A DNA stretch of 48,646 nucleotides from Flavobacteriales bacterium. GTDB taxonomy: Bacteria > Bacteroidota > Bacteroidia > Flavobacteriales_D > Sanyastnellaceae. The position numbers and the translations under genes are program-made. Shown in pieces: positions 18,562-26,666 of this stretch (the first letter of the stretch is position 1; every line of letters starts with the position of its first letter). The notes below the pieces were generated by a model. The model saw only the letters and a program-made list of their open reading frames with translations, did not search any database and was not told the DNA's origin. The DNA is taken from the NCBI GenBank assembly GCA_022447625.1, contig JAKVAX010000025.1:1-48646 (forward strand). Direction: 5' to 3'.

Positions 18562-19149
18562 TTAAAGCTTAATGCGCGAGAAAATGTGGCCCATGTTGTC
18601 TTGCTTCGTCTTCAAGTATGATGCGTTCTCCTCACCTGGATCAATCTCCACTGGCTGGCGAGAAATCACCTCGATTTCAGTGTCTTTGAATGAACTTACC
18701 TTCTCCGGATTGTTCGTGAAGAGGTTGATCTTCTTCACGCCCAAATCATTCAAAATCTGAATCGCAGGCGCGTAATCACGATCATCTGCATGGAAACCAA
18801 GAGCCAAGTTGGCTGCTATGGTATCCATTCCTTTGTCTTGGAGATTGTATGCTTTGACTTTGTTGACTAACCCGATTCCTCTTCCTTCTTGACGGAGGTA
18901 AATCAAGATTCCCCCATTCTCTCCAAAGTGACGCATGGCGTATTGTAGCTGTTGGCCACAATCACATCGTGATGATCCAAAGACATCACCTGTCATACAC
19001 TCTGAGTGGATGCGCACGTTGAAAACCTCCTGATTATCAGATGGCTTCATCAGCACAGTATGTGGGAAATCTGGGAATTCACTTTCATACACCATCATTC
19101 GGAATTCGCCTGATGATGTAGGCATTCGGGTCTCTGCGAGCTTTCTCAT
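18562..19149 (-). CDS. ribA: GTP cyclohydrolase II
   Basis: 195-aa stand-alone enzyme for the first step of riboflavin synthesis, GTP to 2,5-diamino-6-ribosylamino-4-pyrimidinone 5'-phosphate plus formate and pyrophosphate. The zinc cluster is complete: Cys51, Cys62 and Cys64 in CMTGDVFGSSRCDCGQQL. RQEGRGIGL supplies the catalytic Arg region and NNPEK binds guanine. Length and domain match RibA alone, so the RibB part found fused in many bacteria is absent here. A TACCTTTG promoter element lies about 40 bp upstream. I see no FMN riboswitch in the leader. Confidence 0.96.
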   Translation of the reverse strand: MRKLAETRMPTSSGEFRMMVYESEFPDFPHTVLMKPSDNQEVFNVRIHSECMTGDVFGSSRCDCGQQLQYAMRHFGENGGILIYLRQEGRGIGLVNKVKAYNLQDKGMDTIAANLALGFHADDRDYAPAIQILNDLGVKKINLFTNNPEKVSSFKDTEIEVISRQPVEIDPGEENASYLKTKQDNMGHIFSRIKL

Positions 19150-19190
19150 TCGATTAAAGGAACCTCAAAAAGAGGAATTTGTTCGTTGAG

Positions 19191-19198
19191 CAAAGGTA
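19191..19198 (-). promoter_or_regulatory. Probable -7 element of ribA
   Basis: On the minus strand TACCTTTG fits TAnnTTTG and ends about 40 bp before the ribA ATG. A clear -33 TTTG is not seen at the expected spacing. Confidence 0.45.
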
Positions 19199-19216
19199 CA
19201 GCTTTCCGAATCGCTT

Positions 19217-19234
19217 TTCCGCGCTAGCGAAATC
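19217..19234. repeat. Copy 1 of an interspersed GCGCTAGCG motif
   Basis: TTCCGCGCTAGCGAAATC, around the palindrome CGCTAGCG, sits in the short gap between ribA and the operon's last gene. An identical 18-mer lies inside the GH3 gene at 23289-23306, and a reverse-oriented 15-bp version is at 28369-28383. Confidence 0.6.
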
Positions 19235-20500
19235 CTACTTAACAAGAAATGGAAAGTTAGCCGTAGCTGCCTTCCCTCCTTCATCATGGACATACACGAA
19301 CAAACGGTATGCTCCTGGGTCAGAAGGAGCTGGAACTGAAAACTCCGTTCCCTCTGTAAAAGTATTGGTAAATAAACTCTCTGGACGCTCCTCATAATCA
19401 CCTCCAGCTTTTGTGTTGGTACTTTCAGGAATGATCTCGAGTTTGATAGAGAGCTTGTCGTTCTCCTTATCCTTCGTCACAAGCGTGAGGTCCATATTGT
19501 CACCCGTTTCAACGTTGACGCTTTCGAATCGTGTTTTACTGTTGACCTTGAACTCTGTAATGCTCGGAGCAAAGTTGCTCGGGTCCATTCCGTTCCAATG
19601 CTGGTAAAGCACGTCAATGGCCTCCGTCTTGCTCCCGTCTTCAAGGAATACACCGTACCAAGTTGGAGTCGTTTCTTGTTTCTGCCCCCAAAGGAAAACG
19701 TAAGATCCAACGCAACTACCGCGATCTTCTTTAATACCACTCTGGTAACGCTGGTAATACGACGATGCCTTCTCCGTAGAAGTTTGCTCAATTGGTGCAC
19801 CCCAAGTTGTTTTCTGAACTTCCCAGTGTCCTGTTGGTCCCCACTCTGTAACCATGTATGGGCCATCCCAACCGAATAGCTCGATATCGTATTTCAGTCC
19901 ATCAATTCCACCATAGGTGTTCACACCGAGTACGTCGATGCTTGGAGCGCGCTCTTTAATAAGTTGAACTTCTGCAACATCGATTCCAGCTGTAACGCAG
20001 CACGTGAGGTGATTCGGATCTTCTTCATGAATCATGGCAGCAATCTGTTCGGTCGCATCCCATACATTGATATCAGAGTAGAATAGGTCAACTTCGTTAC
20101 CAACACCCCACATCAATAGTGCTGGGTGATCTTTGAACTCACGCACCGCTTGACGAAATCCGTTCAACTGATCTTGCACAGCCCATTCGTCGCTGTAATC
20201 GAAGCCATGACGTTCGTGTGCCAACCAAAGTCCAAGCAACACGGTCAAACCATGTTCATGAGCCTCATCAAGGATAGCTTTGGCGTTATCTAGACCCCAT
20301 GTACGGATCGAATTTCCACCGCATTCTACAACAACATCCATATGTACATGGCCACCTGCTCCTTTGATGTAGAAGGGTTCACCATCTTTGAGAATTTCCC
20401 ATTGACCATTGATCAGACGTTTTTCAGTCTTTGTCGGTCCTTGAGCGTGAATGGCTCCAACGAATAAAACCGCCGCTAGGATGATCAATAACTTCTTCAT
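19235..20500 (-). CDS. Clan GH-A glycoside hydrolase (GH2-TIM/GH5-like), last gene of the beta-glucan operon
   Basis: 421-aa exported enzyme (signal peptide MKKLLIILAAVLFVGAIHAQ). The TIM-barrel domain fits clan GH-A retaining hydrolases: acid/base Glu136 in WGVGNEVDLF after strand 4, and nucleophile Glu219 in MVTEWGPTG after strand 7. Residues from about 325 form a beta-sandwich without a T9SS tail, so the protein is probably periplasmic. The exact GH family cannot be fixed from sequence reading. Its place in an operon with GH16 and GH3 suggests it cuts beta-glucan oligosaccharides or side branches. Its ATG overlaps the GH16 stop by 4 bp (ATGA). Confidence 0.85.
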   Translation of the reverse strand: MKKLLIILAAVLFVGAIHAQGPTKTEKRLINGQWEILKDGEPFYIKGAGGHVHMDVVVECGGNSIRTWGLDNAKAILDEAHEHGLTVLLGLWLAHERHGFDYSDEWAVQDQLNGFRQAVREFKDHPALLMWGVGNEVDLFYSDINVWDATEQIAAMIHEEDPNHLTCCVTAGIDVAEVQLIKERAPSIDVLGVNTYGGIDGLKYDIELFGWDGPYMVTEWGPTGHWEVQKTTWGAPIEQTSTEKASSYYQRYQSGIKEDRGSCVGSYVFLWGQKQETTPTWYGVFLEDGSKTEAIDVLYQHWNGMDPSNFAPSITEFKVNSKTRFESVNVETGDNMDLTLVTKDKENDKLSIKLEIIPESTNTKAGGDYEERPESLFTNTFTEGTEFSVPAPSDPGAYRLFVYVHDEGGKAATANFPFLVK

Positions 20501-22269
20501 GGTTTGATCAGCTTTTGGGTGCGAACTCCATCAACAGCGACTAAATGGACGATGTAAACACCAGGGGCGAAAACCTCAACAGTTGCGCTGCGTTCAGCGA
20601 CTGCTGTAGTACCAATTAGTCTTCCTCCGGCATCATACACCTCCAAAAAGTCGGCTGATGAATTCGATAATGTTATTGTATTTTCAACCAAGGCCAGTGT
20701 GCCTTCGATTTCCTTGTATTCAGCAACTCCTACTGGTACGCAATCCACAGCGATCAACGTAGGATCATCGGTATGGATCAGGTATCCGAGGGGTTGAGCG
20801 CTCAACATGCGCATTTGCAACTGATTGATCTCAGTAGGATCTACCGTTGGATTTGGTGCGCTTGTCACCGTGAAATAAACCTGCTCCCATTCGTAGGTAA
20901 CAGTGGTTTGTCCTTGAAGTGTGATGTAACTTCCTCCGAAAACCGAACCTCCAGACTGCTCTTCATTCATGAGTCGTAACTCAAGTGTTGTACCTGCAGG
21001 TGCATTTGTGAATGTTTTTAAGGCTAGTGTGCGTTCTCCTTCAGCAATTGGTGTTGCATCTGTAATCCCATCAATCGTAAATCGTACGAAGTCACCAGTA
21101 GTTCCTTCTCTCGTCCAACGGGTAGAAACAGAACTACCATTCACCGCATTTGGTGAAGGCAGCGGATCCAGAGAAACTGCTCCTGTCGCCGCAGACCAGT
21201 GCACACCGTAATGTGTTTCATTGTCAGACATGACAACCTCACACTCATTTCCTACGCGAATCGTTTTTGTGATTGTTGATTGACACTCTCCTGAACCAAT
21301 CGTCAAGTTGAGATCGTGCACTCCTGGGAAATCCCAGCTTACTACTACGTCTGCTGAGTTACCACCTGAAACAATTGTTCCTCCGTCTGTGCTCCATTGA
21401 TACTCCATTCCATCAACTGCTTTTGTGTTGTATGGAACCTCATCACCAAGGAAAGAATAAGGACGACCAGTAATGATTGCCATCTCGGGAACGTGGTAAA
21501 CACGCACGTAGTCAACGATCATATCTGCCTGCGAAGGCGTGGTCTCATCAGGGAATCCGGGGAACCAACCACCAACAGCAAGATTCAGAATGATGTGGAA
21601 GTCTTGATCAAATCGCCAAGGGAATGTTCCCTGGTCTTCTGGTGTTTTCACGCTGAACAACTGGCCGTCAAGGTACCAGCGAATCTCGTCGTGCTCCCAT
21701 TCAATAGCATAAGTATGGAATCCATCGGCCAATGACTGAGGAACGTTCACTGTCGCTCCTGTCAATTGGTTGTTCGGCCATTTTGGTCCGAAGTGAAGTG
21801 TCCCGTGATTGGTGAATACATCGTTCCCAATCACCTCAGTCACGTCAATCTCTCCTGATAGCGGCCATCCGCCATATTCACGTGTTTCTGGAAGCAGCCA
21901 AAACGCAGGCCAAAACCCTTGCCCTTCTGGCATCTGGATACGTGCTTCGATACGTCCAGACTTGAACGTTTGAAGATCACGCGTAACGATGCGTGCTGAA
22001 GTCCACTCAGGGGCTCCCCCTACTTCAAAATTGGCACGAATATGAAGGTTTCCATCAGACAAGAACACGTTCTCATCTTCGTTTGTATAGAACTGGAGTT
22101 CGTTATTTCCCCAGCCACATAGGCTAGGACAACCATCTCCGAGGTCAAATCCCCAATTCGAAAGATCTAGTGTAGATCCTTCAAATTCATCTGACCAAAC
22201 TAATTGCTCGCACTGCGCATTAAGCGTCAGGCTGAGCGCCAAAAAACCAACTACTCCTAAAAGTCTCAT
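20497..22269 (-). CDS. GH16 endo-beta-1,3-glucanase (laminarinase-like) with PKD and T9SS tail
   Basis: 590-aa secreted glucanase (signal peptide MRLLGVVGFLALSLTLNAQ). The GH16 domain covers about residues 20-260; its catalytic motif is EIDVTE (Glu140, Asp142, Glu145), preceded by the substrate-cleft pattern WPAFWLLPE. Typical laminarinase landmarks LVWSDEFEG, GWGNNELQFY and the closing DYVRVYHVPE are present. A PKD domain (YQWSTDGGTIVSGG) and a CBM-like beta-sandwich follow, then a type A T9SS sorting domain (LEVYDAGGRLIGTT to the end). It would be exported by T9SS to attack laminarin-type glucan outside the cell. ATGA overlaps join it to the GH3 gene upstream and the GH-A gene downstream. 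Confidence 0.94.
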   Translation of the reverse strand: MRLLGVVGFLALSLTLNAQCEQLVWSDEFEGSTLDLSNWGFDLGDGCPSLCGWGNNELQFYTNEDENVFLSDGNLHIRANFEVGGAPEWTSARIVTRDLQTFKSGRIEARIQMPEGQGFWPAFWLLPETREYGGWPLSGEIDVTEVIGNDVFTNHGTLHFGPKWPNNQLTGATVNVPQSLADGFHTYAIEWEHDEIRWYLDGQLFSVKTPEDQGTFPWRFDQDFHIILNLAVGGWFPGFPDETTPSQADMIVDYVRVYHVPEMAIITGRPYSFLGDEVPYNTKAVDGMEYQWSTDGGTIVSGGNSADVVVSWDFPGVHDLNLTIGSGECQSTITKTIRVGNECEVVMSDNETHYGVHWSAATGAVSLDPLPSPNAVNGSSVSTRWTREGTTGDFVRFTIDGITDATPIAEGERTLALKTFTNAPAGTTLELRLMNEEQSGGSVFGGSYITLQGQTTVTYEWEQVYFTVTSAPNPTVDPTEINQLQMRMLSAQPLGYLIHTDDPTLIAVDCVPVGVAEYKEIEGTLALVENTITLSNSSADFLEVYDAGGRLIGTTAVAERSATVEVFAPGVYIVHLVAVDGVRTQKLIKP

Positions 22270-24503
22270 TTTACAATCAGTGTTTCTTTCATATCTCCAA
22301 TCAAAACCCCAAATACCCCAGGTTCAACTACCCACTCGTTGTCAATTCCAACGAAAGCAAAGTCTTGCACCGGAATAGAGAACTGCACTTCTTGGCTAGC
22401 TCCCGCATCTAGTTGCACTTTGCGGTAAGCACGTAGTCGCTTCACGCTTGGCGTGATTGTGGCTACACTGTCGCTTACATAAACCTGAATGACATCTGAT
22501 CCAGCGAGTTCTCCTGTATTCTTAATCACAACCGAAACTTCTAAAGTTCCGCCCACAGCTAAGGTATCAGCAGACAAACTCAGATCGCTCATTTCAAACT
22601 TAGTGTATGACAATCCATCTCCGAACTCGTACAGTGGGTTCACCGCATTCGTAGAGAAATCGATGTGCATCATATCCGTGTATTTGTGGTCGTACGTAGT
22701 ATGCGCTGAAGGATATCTTGGGTAGGTAAATGGAAGGTGACCTCCAGGGTTGTGTTCTCCTAATAATACATCTACCAAAGCTCTACCTCCCTGATCTCCA
22801 GGCAACATCGCTAAAATAAAAGCATCAATTCCCTCAGGAAGTTCTCCAAACGTTCGTGGGCGCCCTTCGGCAAGGATCAGTGATGTCGGAACGGTCAATT
22901 CTCCTAGTTTACCAATCACTTCTATTTGATTTCCAGGAAGATAGAGGTCTTCAATATCACCTGGTGTTTCCGTGTAAGGTGTTTCACCTAAGAAAGCAAT
23001 CACGTGATCGGCGCTCACTCCTCGTGAAGTCAAGAATTGGTCATTCGTCATGTAGGTAACGCTAGCAAATAGCGACTGTACTTCTTCGAGGAAAGATGGC
23101 ATGTCTGGAGTATTGTACTGCGGATCTACTCCTTGCCAAGTACGCGTCCATCCACCGTTTAATACGTTTAATGAGTTTGCATTGTCACCAACCACCAGGA
23201 GACGTTCTCCACCATTTAGTGGCAGAGCGTTTTCATTCTTAAGCATTACGATGGACGCTCGAGCTGCTTCCAAGGCACTTGCACGCGCTTCCGCGCTAGC
23301 GAAATCAGGATAATCATCAAGAGAAGGCACCTTTGCGTCAAACAGACCAAGATCAAACTTCAATTGAAGAATACGACGCACAGATTCATCAATGCGTGCT
23401 TCTGCAATCTCTCCTTCTTCTACCAGCTCTTTCAAGAGCACTGGGAATTCAAGATCCGTTGGGACCATTGACATATCGATACCTGCATCAACCGCCATTT
23501 TGATTGCTTCTTTATAGGTAGCAGCTACTTTATGACGAGAAACGAGGTACTTGATGTCTTCCCAATCAGTCACTACCATGCCTTGAAATCCGAGCTCGTT
23601 ACGCAACAGGTCAGTCAAGATGGCTGGGTTCACGTGAACAGGAATGCCGTTCATTTCTCCAGAGTTGACCATGATGGTTTTCGCACCTCGGTTGATCGCT
23701 TCTTCGAAACCAGGAAGGAAGTACTCGCGCAATTGACGTTCAGGCACCCAAGCTTGCGTGCGGTCCTTACCAGAAAGCGTTACGCTGTATCCTAAGAAGT
23801 GCTTGAGACAAGCAGCTACGTGTACCGAATCAATTTCGTCACCAGAACCTTGGTAACCGTCAACCATGGCAGACCCCATGTCAGTTACCAGCTTCACATC
23901 TTCTCCGAAAGTCTCCCAGAAACGTGGCCAACGAGGGTCACGAGCAATGTCAAGCACTGGTGAGAAATTCCACGGAATTCCCGAGGCACGAACTTCATAG
24001 GCTGCTGTTTCAGCCAGCGATTTCACCATTGAAGTATCCCATGAACACGCCAGACCAATTTGTTGTGGAATCAGCGTACTATTGTCAGTGTATGTCACAC
24101 CATGAATCGCATCAATACCGTAGAGGACAGGAATCTGATTCGGTGTCTCTTTGGCTTTGTCTTGAATGCGTGTCATAAGATCTAACCAAAACTCTCTCGG
24201 GTAGCTATGACCACCACAGTTCAAGATTGATCCTACGTTCAAGTCAACAATCACTTCTTGCAGACTTAGCTCATCCATATGATGCGGTTCGACAGAAGCA
24301 TATGGCTCTCCTTCTAGGATCATATCAAGGGTAAGTTGGGTCATTTGCCCCACCTTTTCCTCCAAGGTCATGTTAGAGAGTAACTCCTCCACTTGGGAAT
24401 TCTCCTTCGTGGAAGAATTACTTTCATTTGGTTGTTCAACTGGCGAGCACGCTATTATCGCCACGCTAAAGATGTATAATATTATGTGGTTAGTTCGTAA
24501 CAT
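22266..24503 (-). CDS. GH3 beta-glucosidase lipoprotein
   Basis: 745-aa exo-acting beta-glucosidase that releases glucose from oligosaccharide ends. The ATG at 24503 is preferred over a TTG 15 bp upstream because it starts the lipoprotein signal peptide (MLRTNHIILYIFSVAIIACS; lipobox Cys at 19). The GH3 N-domain has KHFLGY, the nucleophile Asp in VVTDWED (about residue 313) and NFSPVLDIARDPRW. The C-domain (LLVVGDNANSLNVLNGGW) and a fibronectin III-like end (SDVIQVYVSD) complete the usual BglX-like layout. The lipobox suggests membrane attachment facing the periplasm or the surface. The start overlaps the stop of the upstream lipoprotein gene by 14 bp. Confidence 0.94.
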   Translation of the reverse strand: MLRTNHIILYIFSVAIIACSPVEQPNESNSSTKENSQVEELLSNMTLEEKVGQMTQLTLDMILEGEPYASVEPHHMDELSLQEVIVDLNVGSILNCGGHSYPREFWLDLMTRIQDKAKETPNQIPVLYGIDAIHGVTYTDNSTLIPQQIGLACSWDTSMVKSLAETAAYEVRASGIPWNFSPVLDIARDPRWPRFWETFGEDVKLVTDMGSAMVDGYQGSGDEIDSVHVAACLKHFLGYSVTLSGKDRTQAWVPERQLREYFLPGFEEAINRGAKTIMVNSGEMNGIPVHVNPAILTDLLRNELGFQGMVVTDWEDIKYLVSRHKVAATYKEAIKMAVDAGIDMSMVPTDLEFPVLLKELVEEGEIAEARIDESVRRILQLKFDLGLFDAKVPSLDDYPDFASAEARASALEAARASIVMLKNENALPLNGGERLLVVGDNANSLNVLNGGWTRTWQGVDPQYNTPDMPSFLEEVQSLFASVTYMTNDQFLTSRGVSADHVIAFLGETPYTETPGDIEDLYLPGNQIEVIGKLGELTVPTSLILAEGRPRTFGELPEGIDAFILAMLPGDQGGRALVDVLLGEHNPGGHLPFTYPRYPSAHTTYDHKYTDMMHIDFSTNAVNPLYEFGDGLSYTKFEMSDLSLSADTLAVGGTLEVSVVIKNTGELAGSDVIQVYVSDSVATITPSVKRLRAYRKVQLDAGASQEVQFSIPVQDFAFVGIDNEWVVEPGVFGVLIGDMKETLIVK

Positions 24504-25614
24504 CCTTGACAATCTCAATTCGGTGAATATTCACGCTTCCCTTGCCTTCAAATTCAAATCGTAACTGCTTGATACGACTCCAGAATTCTCCTTCAGTAGA
24601 GAAGTCTGAAAGTGGAATTGAAAACGTCTGTTTCCCATCTCCGCTTTTCTCTATGTAAGCTGAAAGCGCCTTTTTCTTGTGAGCGAAACTATAGGCTTCC
24701 ATGACCATCAGGAGGTCTCCATTATTGATGTTTCTCTCACCTACTTCGACCATTAGTTTCAGGTCGTCATACTTATCTGTGAAGTCTACTCCTTTCCATC
24801 CTGCCCAAGAAGTACCCATGCGCTGCCACTGGCAATTATCACATTGATCCCACTCGAGCTCGAGTGTATTTCCTCTTACGTTGAAGTCTCGGCTTTCATA
24901 CTTACCTAGACCCCATACCTTGTCAAAATCACCATCGAAAATGACCATGCGGTCATCTGCATCAATAGTATGTGGTGGGAATTCTTTTTTCTTGACAGAA
25001 CGTTCTTTATGCGCCTCAATTCGAATATTGTCAATGAGTACGCTTCCGTATCCTTGACATTCCATCACTAGTTGCTTCACATTACTCAGATCGATCCCAC
25101 AGGTTTGATAATCGAAACGGTTCATTGGCATGCGAAACTCTTGCCAATCTTCAGTAATTGGGTAGGTTTCAAGACAGTAACCTCCAGAAACAGCAGCGCT
25201 CATTACCCCTCCGTAGTCTTCCAAAAGGAACACGATGATTGGAATATTCGTCTTGTCTTCTATTGCACGGATATCCATCACCAGGTCAGCGGTCTCCATG
25301 ATTGTAAGCAGGTCTTTTGGCTGCCAGTTGTTCCAACCGATTCCCATTCCAACCCAATCACAAGAAGTCTTCGCCCACTCCAGCTTCAAAACGCTACCGT
25401 GCTCGTCTTTCTTGATACTCTTGAAGTCTTTGCAATCATCCTTCTCTAATCCCCAAACGTTATCCGTTGCGTCTTTATAGACAGTGGGCGCTTTGAAATA
25501 ACGCATACCGTCTTCCGGCCCGACCAAATTTGGGTCTTCTAAGGTCATCGTCTCGAATGTGATTCCACATCCAATCCACAAGAGTGCTAGCAATATGTAT
25601 GGCAGCTTTCTCAT
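24490..25614 (-). CDS. Lipoprotein with two CBM-like beta-sandwich repeats
   Basis: 374 aa. The start is the ATG at 25614, which overlaps the previous stop as ATGA; a TTG upstream is less likely. The signal MRKLPYILLALLWIGCG has a lipobox (Cys at 16). The mature protein contains two related domains (about 45-200 and 215-374). Each begins with a DxVWGL segment (TDNVWGLEKDDCKDF and DKVWGLGKYESRDF), has a LEWxxxxCxW strand and a GW turn, and closes with a VxIDNIRIE/VNIHRIEI strand. This resembles CIA30/galactose-binding-like carbohydrate-binding folds. It is probably a surface or periplasmic glycan-binding lipoprotein; the assignment is by fold features and context, not a named family. Confidence 0.8.
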   Translation of the reverse strand: MRKLPYILLALLWIGCGITFETMTLEDPNLVGPEDGMRYFKAPTVYKDATDNVWGLEKDDCKDFKSIKKDEHGSVLKLEWAKTSCDWVGMGIGWNNWQPKDLLTIMETADLVMDIRAIEDKTNIPIIVFLLEDYGGVMSAAVSGGYCLETYPITEDWQEFRMPMNRFDYQTCGIDLSNVKQLVMECQGYGSVLIDNIRIEAHKERSVKKKEFPPHTIDADDRMVIFDGDFDKVWGLGKYESRDFNVRGNTLELEWDQCDNCQWQRMGTSWAGWKGVDFTDKYDDLKLMVEVGERNINNGDLLMVMEAYSFAHKKKALSAYIEKSGDGKQTFSIPLSDFSTEGEFWSRIKQLRFEFEGKGSVNIHRIEIVKDVTN

Positions 25615-26666
25615 GGTGTCCAAGGTGTAAATCGAGTAAAGTTCACGTAATCAAGACCGTAACCAATGAAGGTGCTAGTTCCTTCCACAGAAAGGAGAAG
25701 GAATTCGACACTGATAATTCGGTCAACGTCTTGGTTTCCTGTACCATCAATATTTCCGAAGCCTCCTACCGTACTAAGGTTAAACGAGCTCAAAGGAATA
25801 GAAACTACTTTCCATCCTTTCCAGTCAACCAGAATCTCTGTGTTGTAGGTTCCTTCGTTGAAACGATCGTATTCTCCATCCAGGTTATCATCTTCTTGCA
25901 GACCAATCGACATACGCGTGTTCCCATCGCCGAAGCCATGAACGAGCATGTTGATGTACACGTGTTCCGGGTTTGTCGTTTGGAAATCAAAAGTGCTTCC
26001 AGCTGGAAGATCTTGTGACGCCGATGCGGTGGTGTTGATACCACAGATGAATACACTTCCTTGGTTATCGTAAGTCATTCGCCAGTGACCGTTCCCTTCT
26101 CCTGCGAACACTTGAATGAACTCAGGTGTGTCGAAGGTTGGGTCTTGCACGAAGTACGAACCATCAACATGCGCGTTAGTGGCAGCAGCTTCAGCGAATG
26201 TCCCCCATCCTGCAGCCTCTTCGAAGTCTCCAAGTAGAAGGTCAATCGACTGTTCAGGACGAATACCTGCAATGGTAATCGTATCTCCCCAAAGTGTATC
26301 TGGGTAATCAGCGAATGTCATGTACGTCAACGCTTCTTCTGATGAGAACAACGGCGCGAAAGTGATACTTCCGTTCCAGTTTGCTACCTCACCTGTTACA
26401 TCGCGTTCACGACCTGTGATCTCTTTACGAGCTCCCGATGTCATTCCCTCAACAGTAATCTTCCAATCTGTTCGAATGGTCAGTTGAGCAGAGAAATTCA
26501 CCGTCTCTCCCACGCCGAAGTCAACCGTCTCGCGGTCAGAACTTAACGTTTCTAGCACCTCGAATTCTCCGAAGATATCCTGAAGCTCAGGCCCTTCGAT
26601 CTCATCTTTACGACACGCTGTGAAAGCGACGAATGCGAGGATTGTGATATATAGAATTCGTTTCAT
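25611..26666 (-). CDS. Surface glycan-binding-type lipoprotein
   Basis: 351 aa with a clear lipoprotein signal (MKRILYITILAFVAFTAC, followed by RKDEIEG). The first part (about 30-145) has Ig-like/PKD-like strands, and the second part (about 145-350) a jelly-roll of the kind found in SusE/SGBP-type proteins, with FEEAAGWGTF near its start and YGLDYVNFTRF at its end. Position directly after the two porin-like barrels suggests that it hands glucan pieces to them at the outer membrane. I do not recognise a specific named family. The start shares one base with the preceding stop (TGATG), so it is translationally coupled. Confidence 0.78.
   Translation of the reverse strand: MKRILYITILAFVAFTACRKDEIEGPELQDIFGEFEVLETLSSDRETVDFGVGETVNFSAQLTIRTDWKITVEGMTSGARKEITGRERDVTGEVANWNGSITFAPLFSSEEALTYMTFADYPDTLWGDTITIAGIRPEQSIDLLLGDFEEAAGWGTFAEAAATNAHVDGSYFVQDPTFDTPEFIQVFAGEGNGHWRMTYDNQGSVFICGINTTASASQDLPAGSTFDFQTTNPEHVYINMLVHGFGDGNTRMSIGLQEDDNLDGEYDRFNEGTYNTEILVDWKGWKVVSIPLSSFNLSTVGGFGNIDGTGNQDVDRIISVEFLLLSVEGTSTFIGYGLDYVNFTRFTPWTP

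Noticed and set aside
19150-19234. FMN riboswitch in front of ribA
   Set aside because: The gap is only 85 bp and shows none of the conserved RFN-element blocks.
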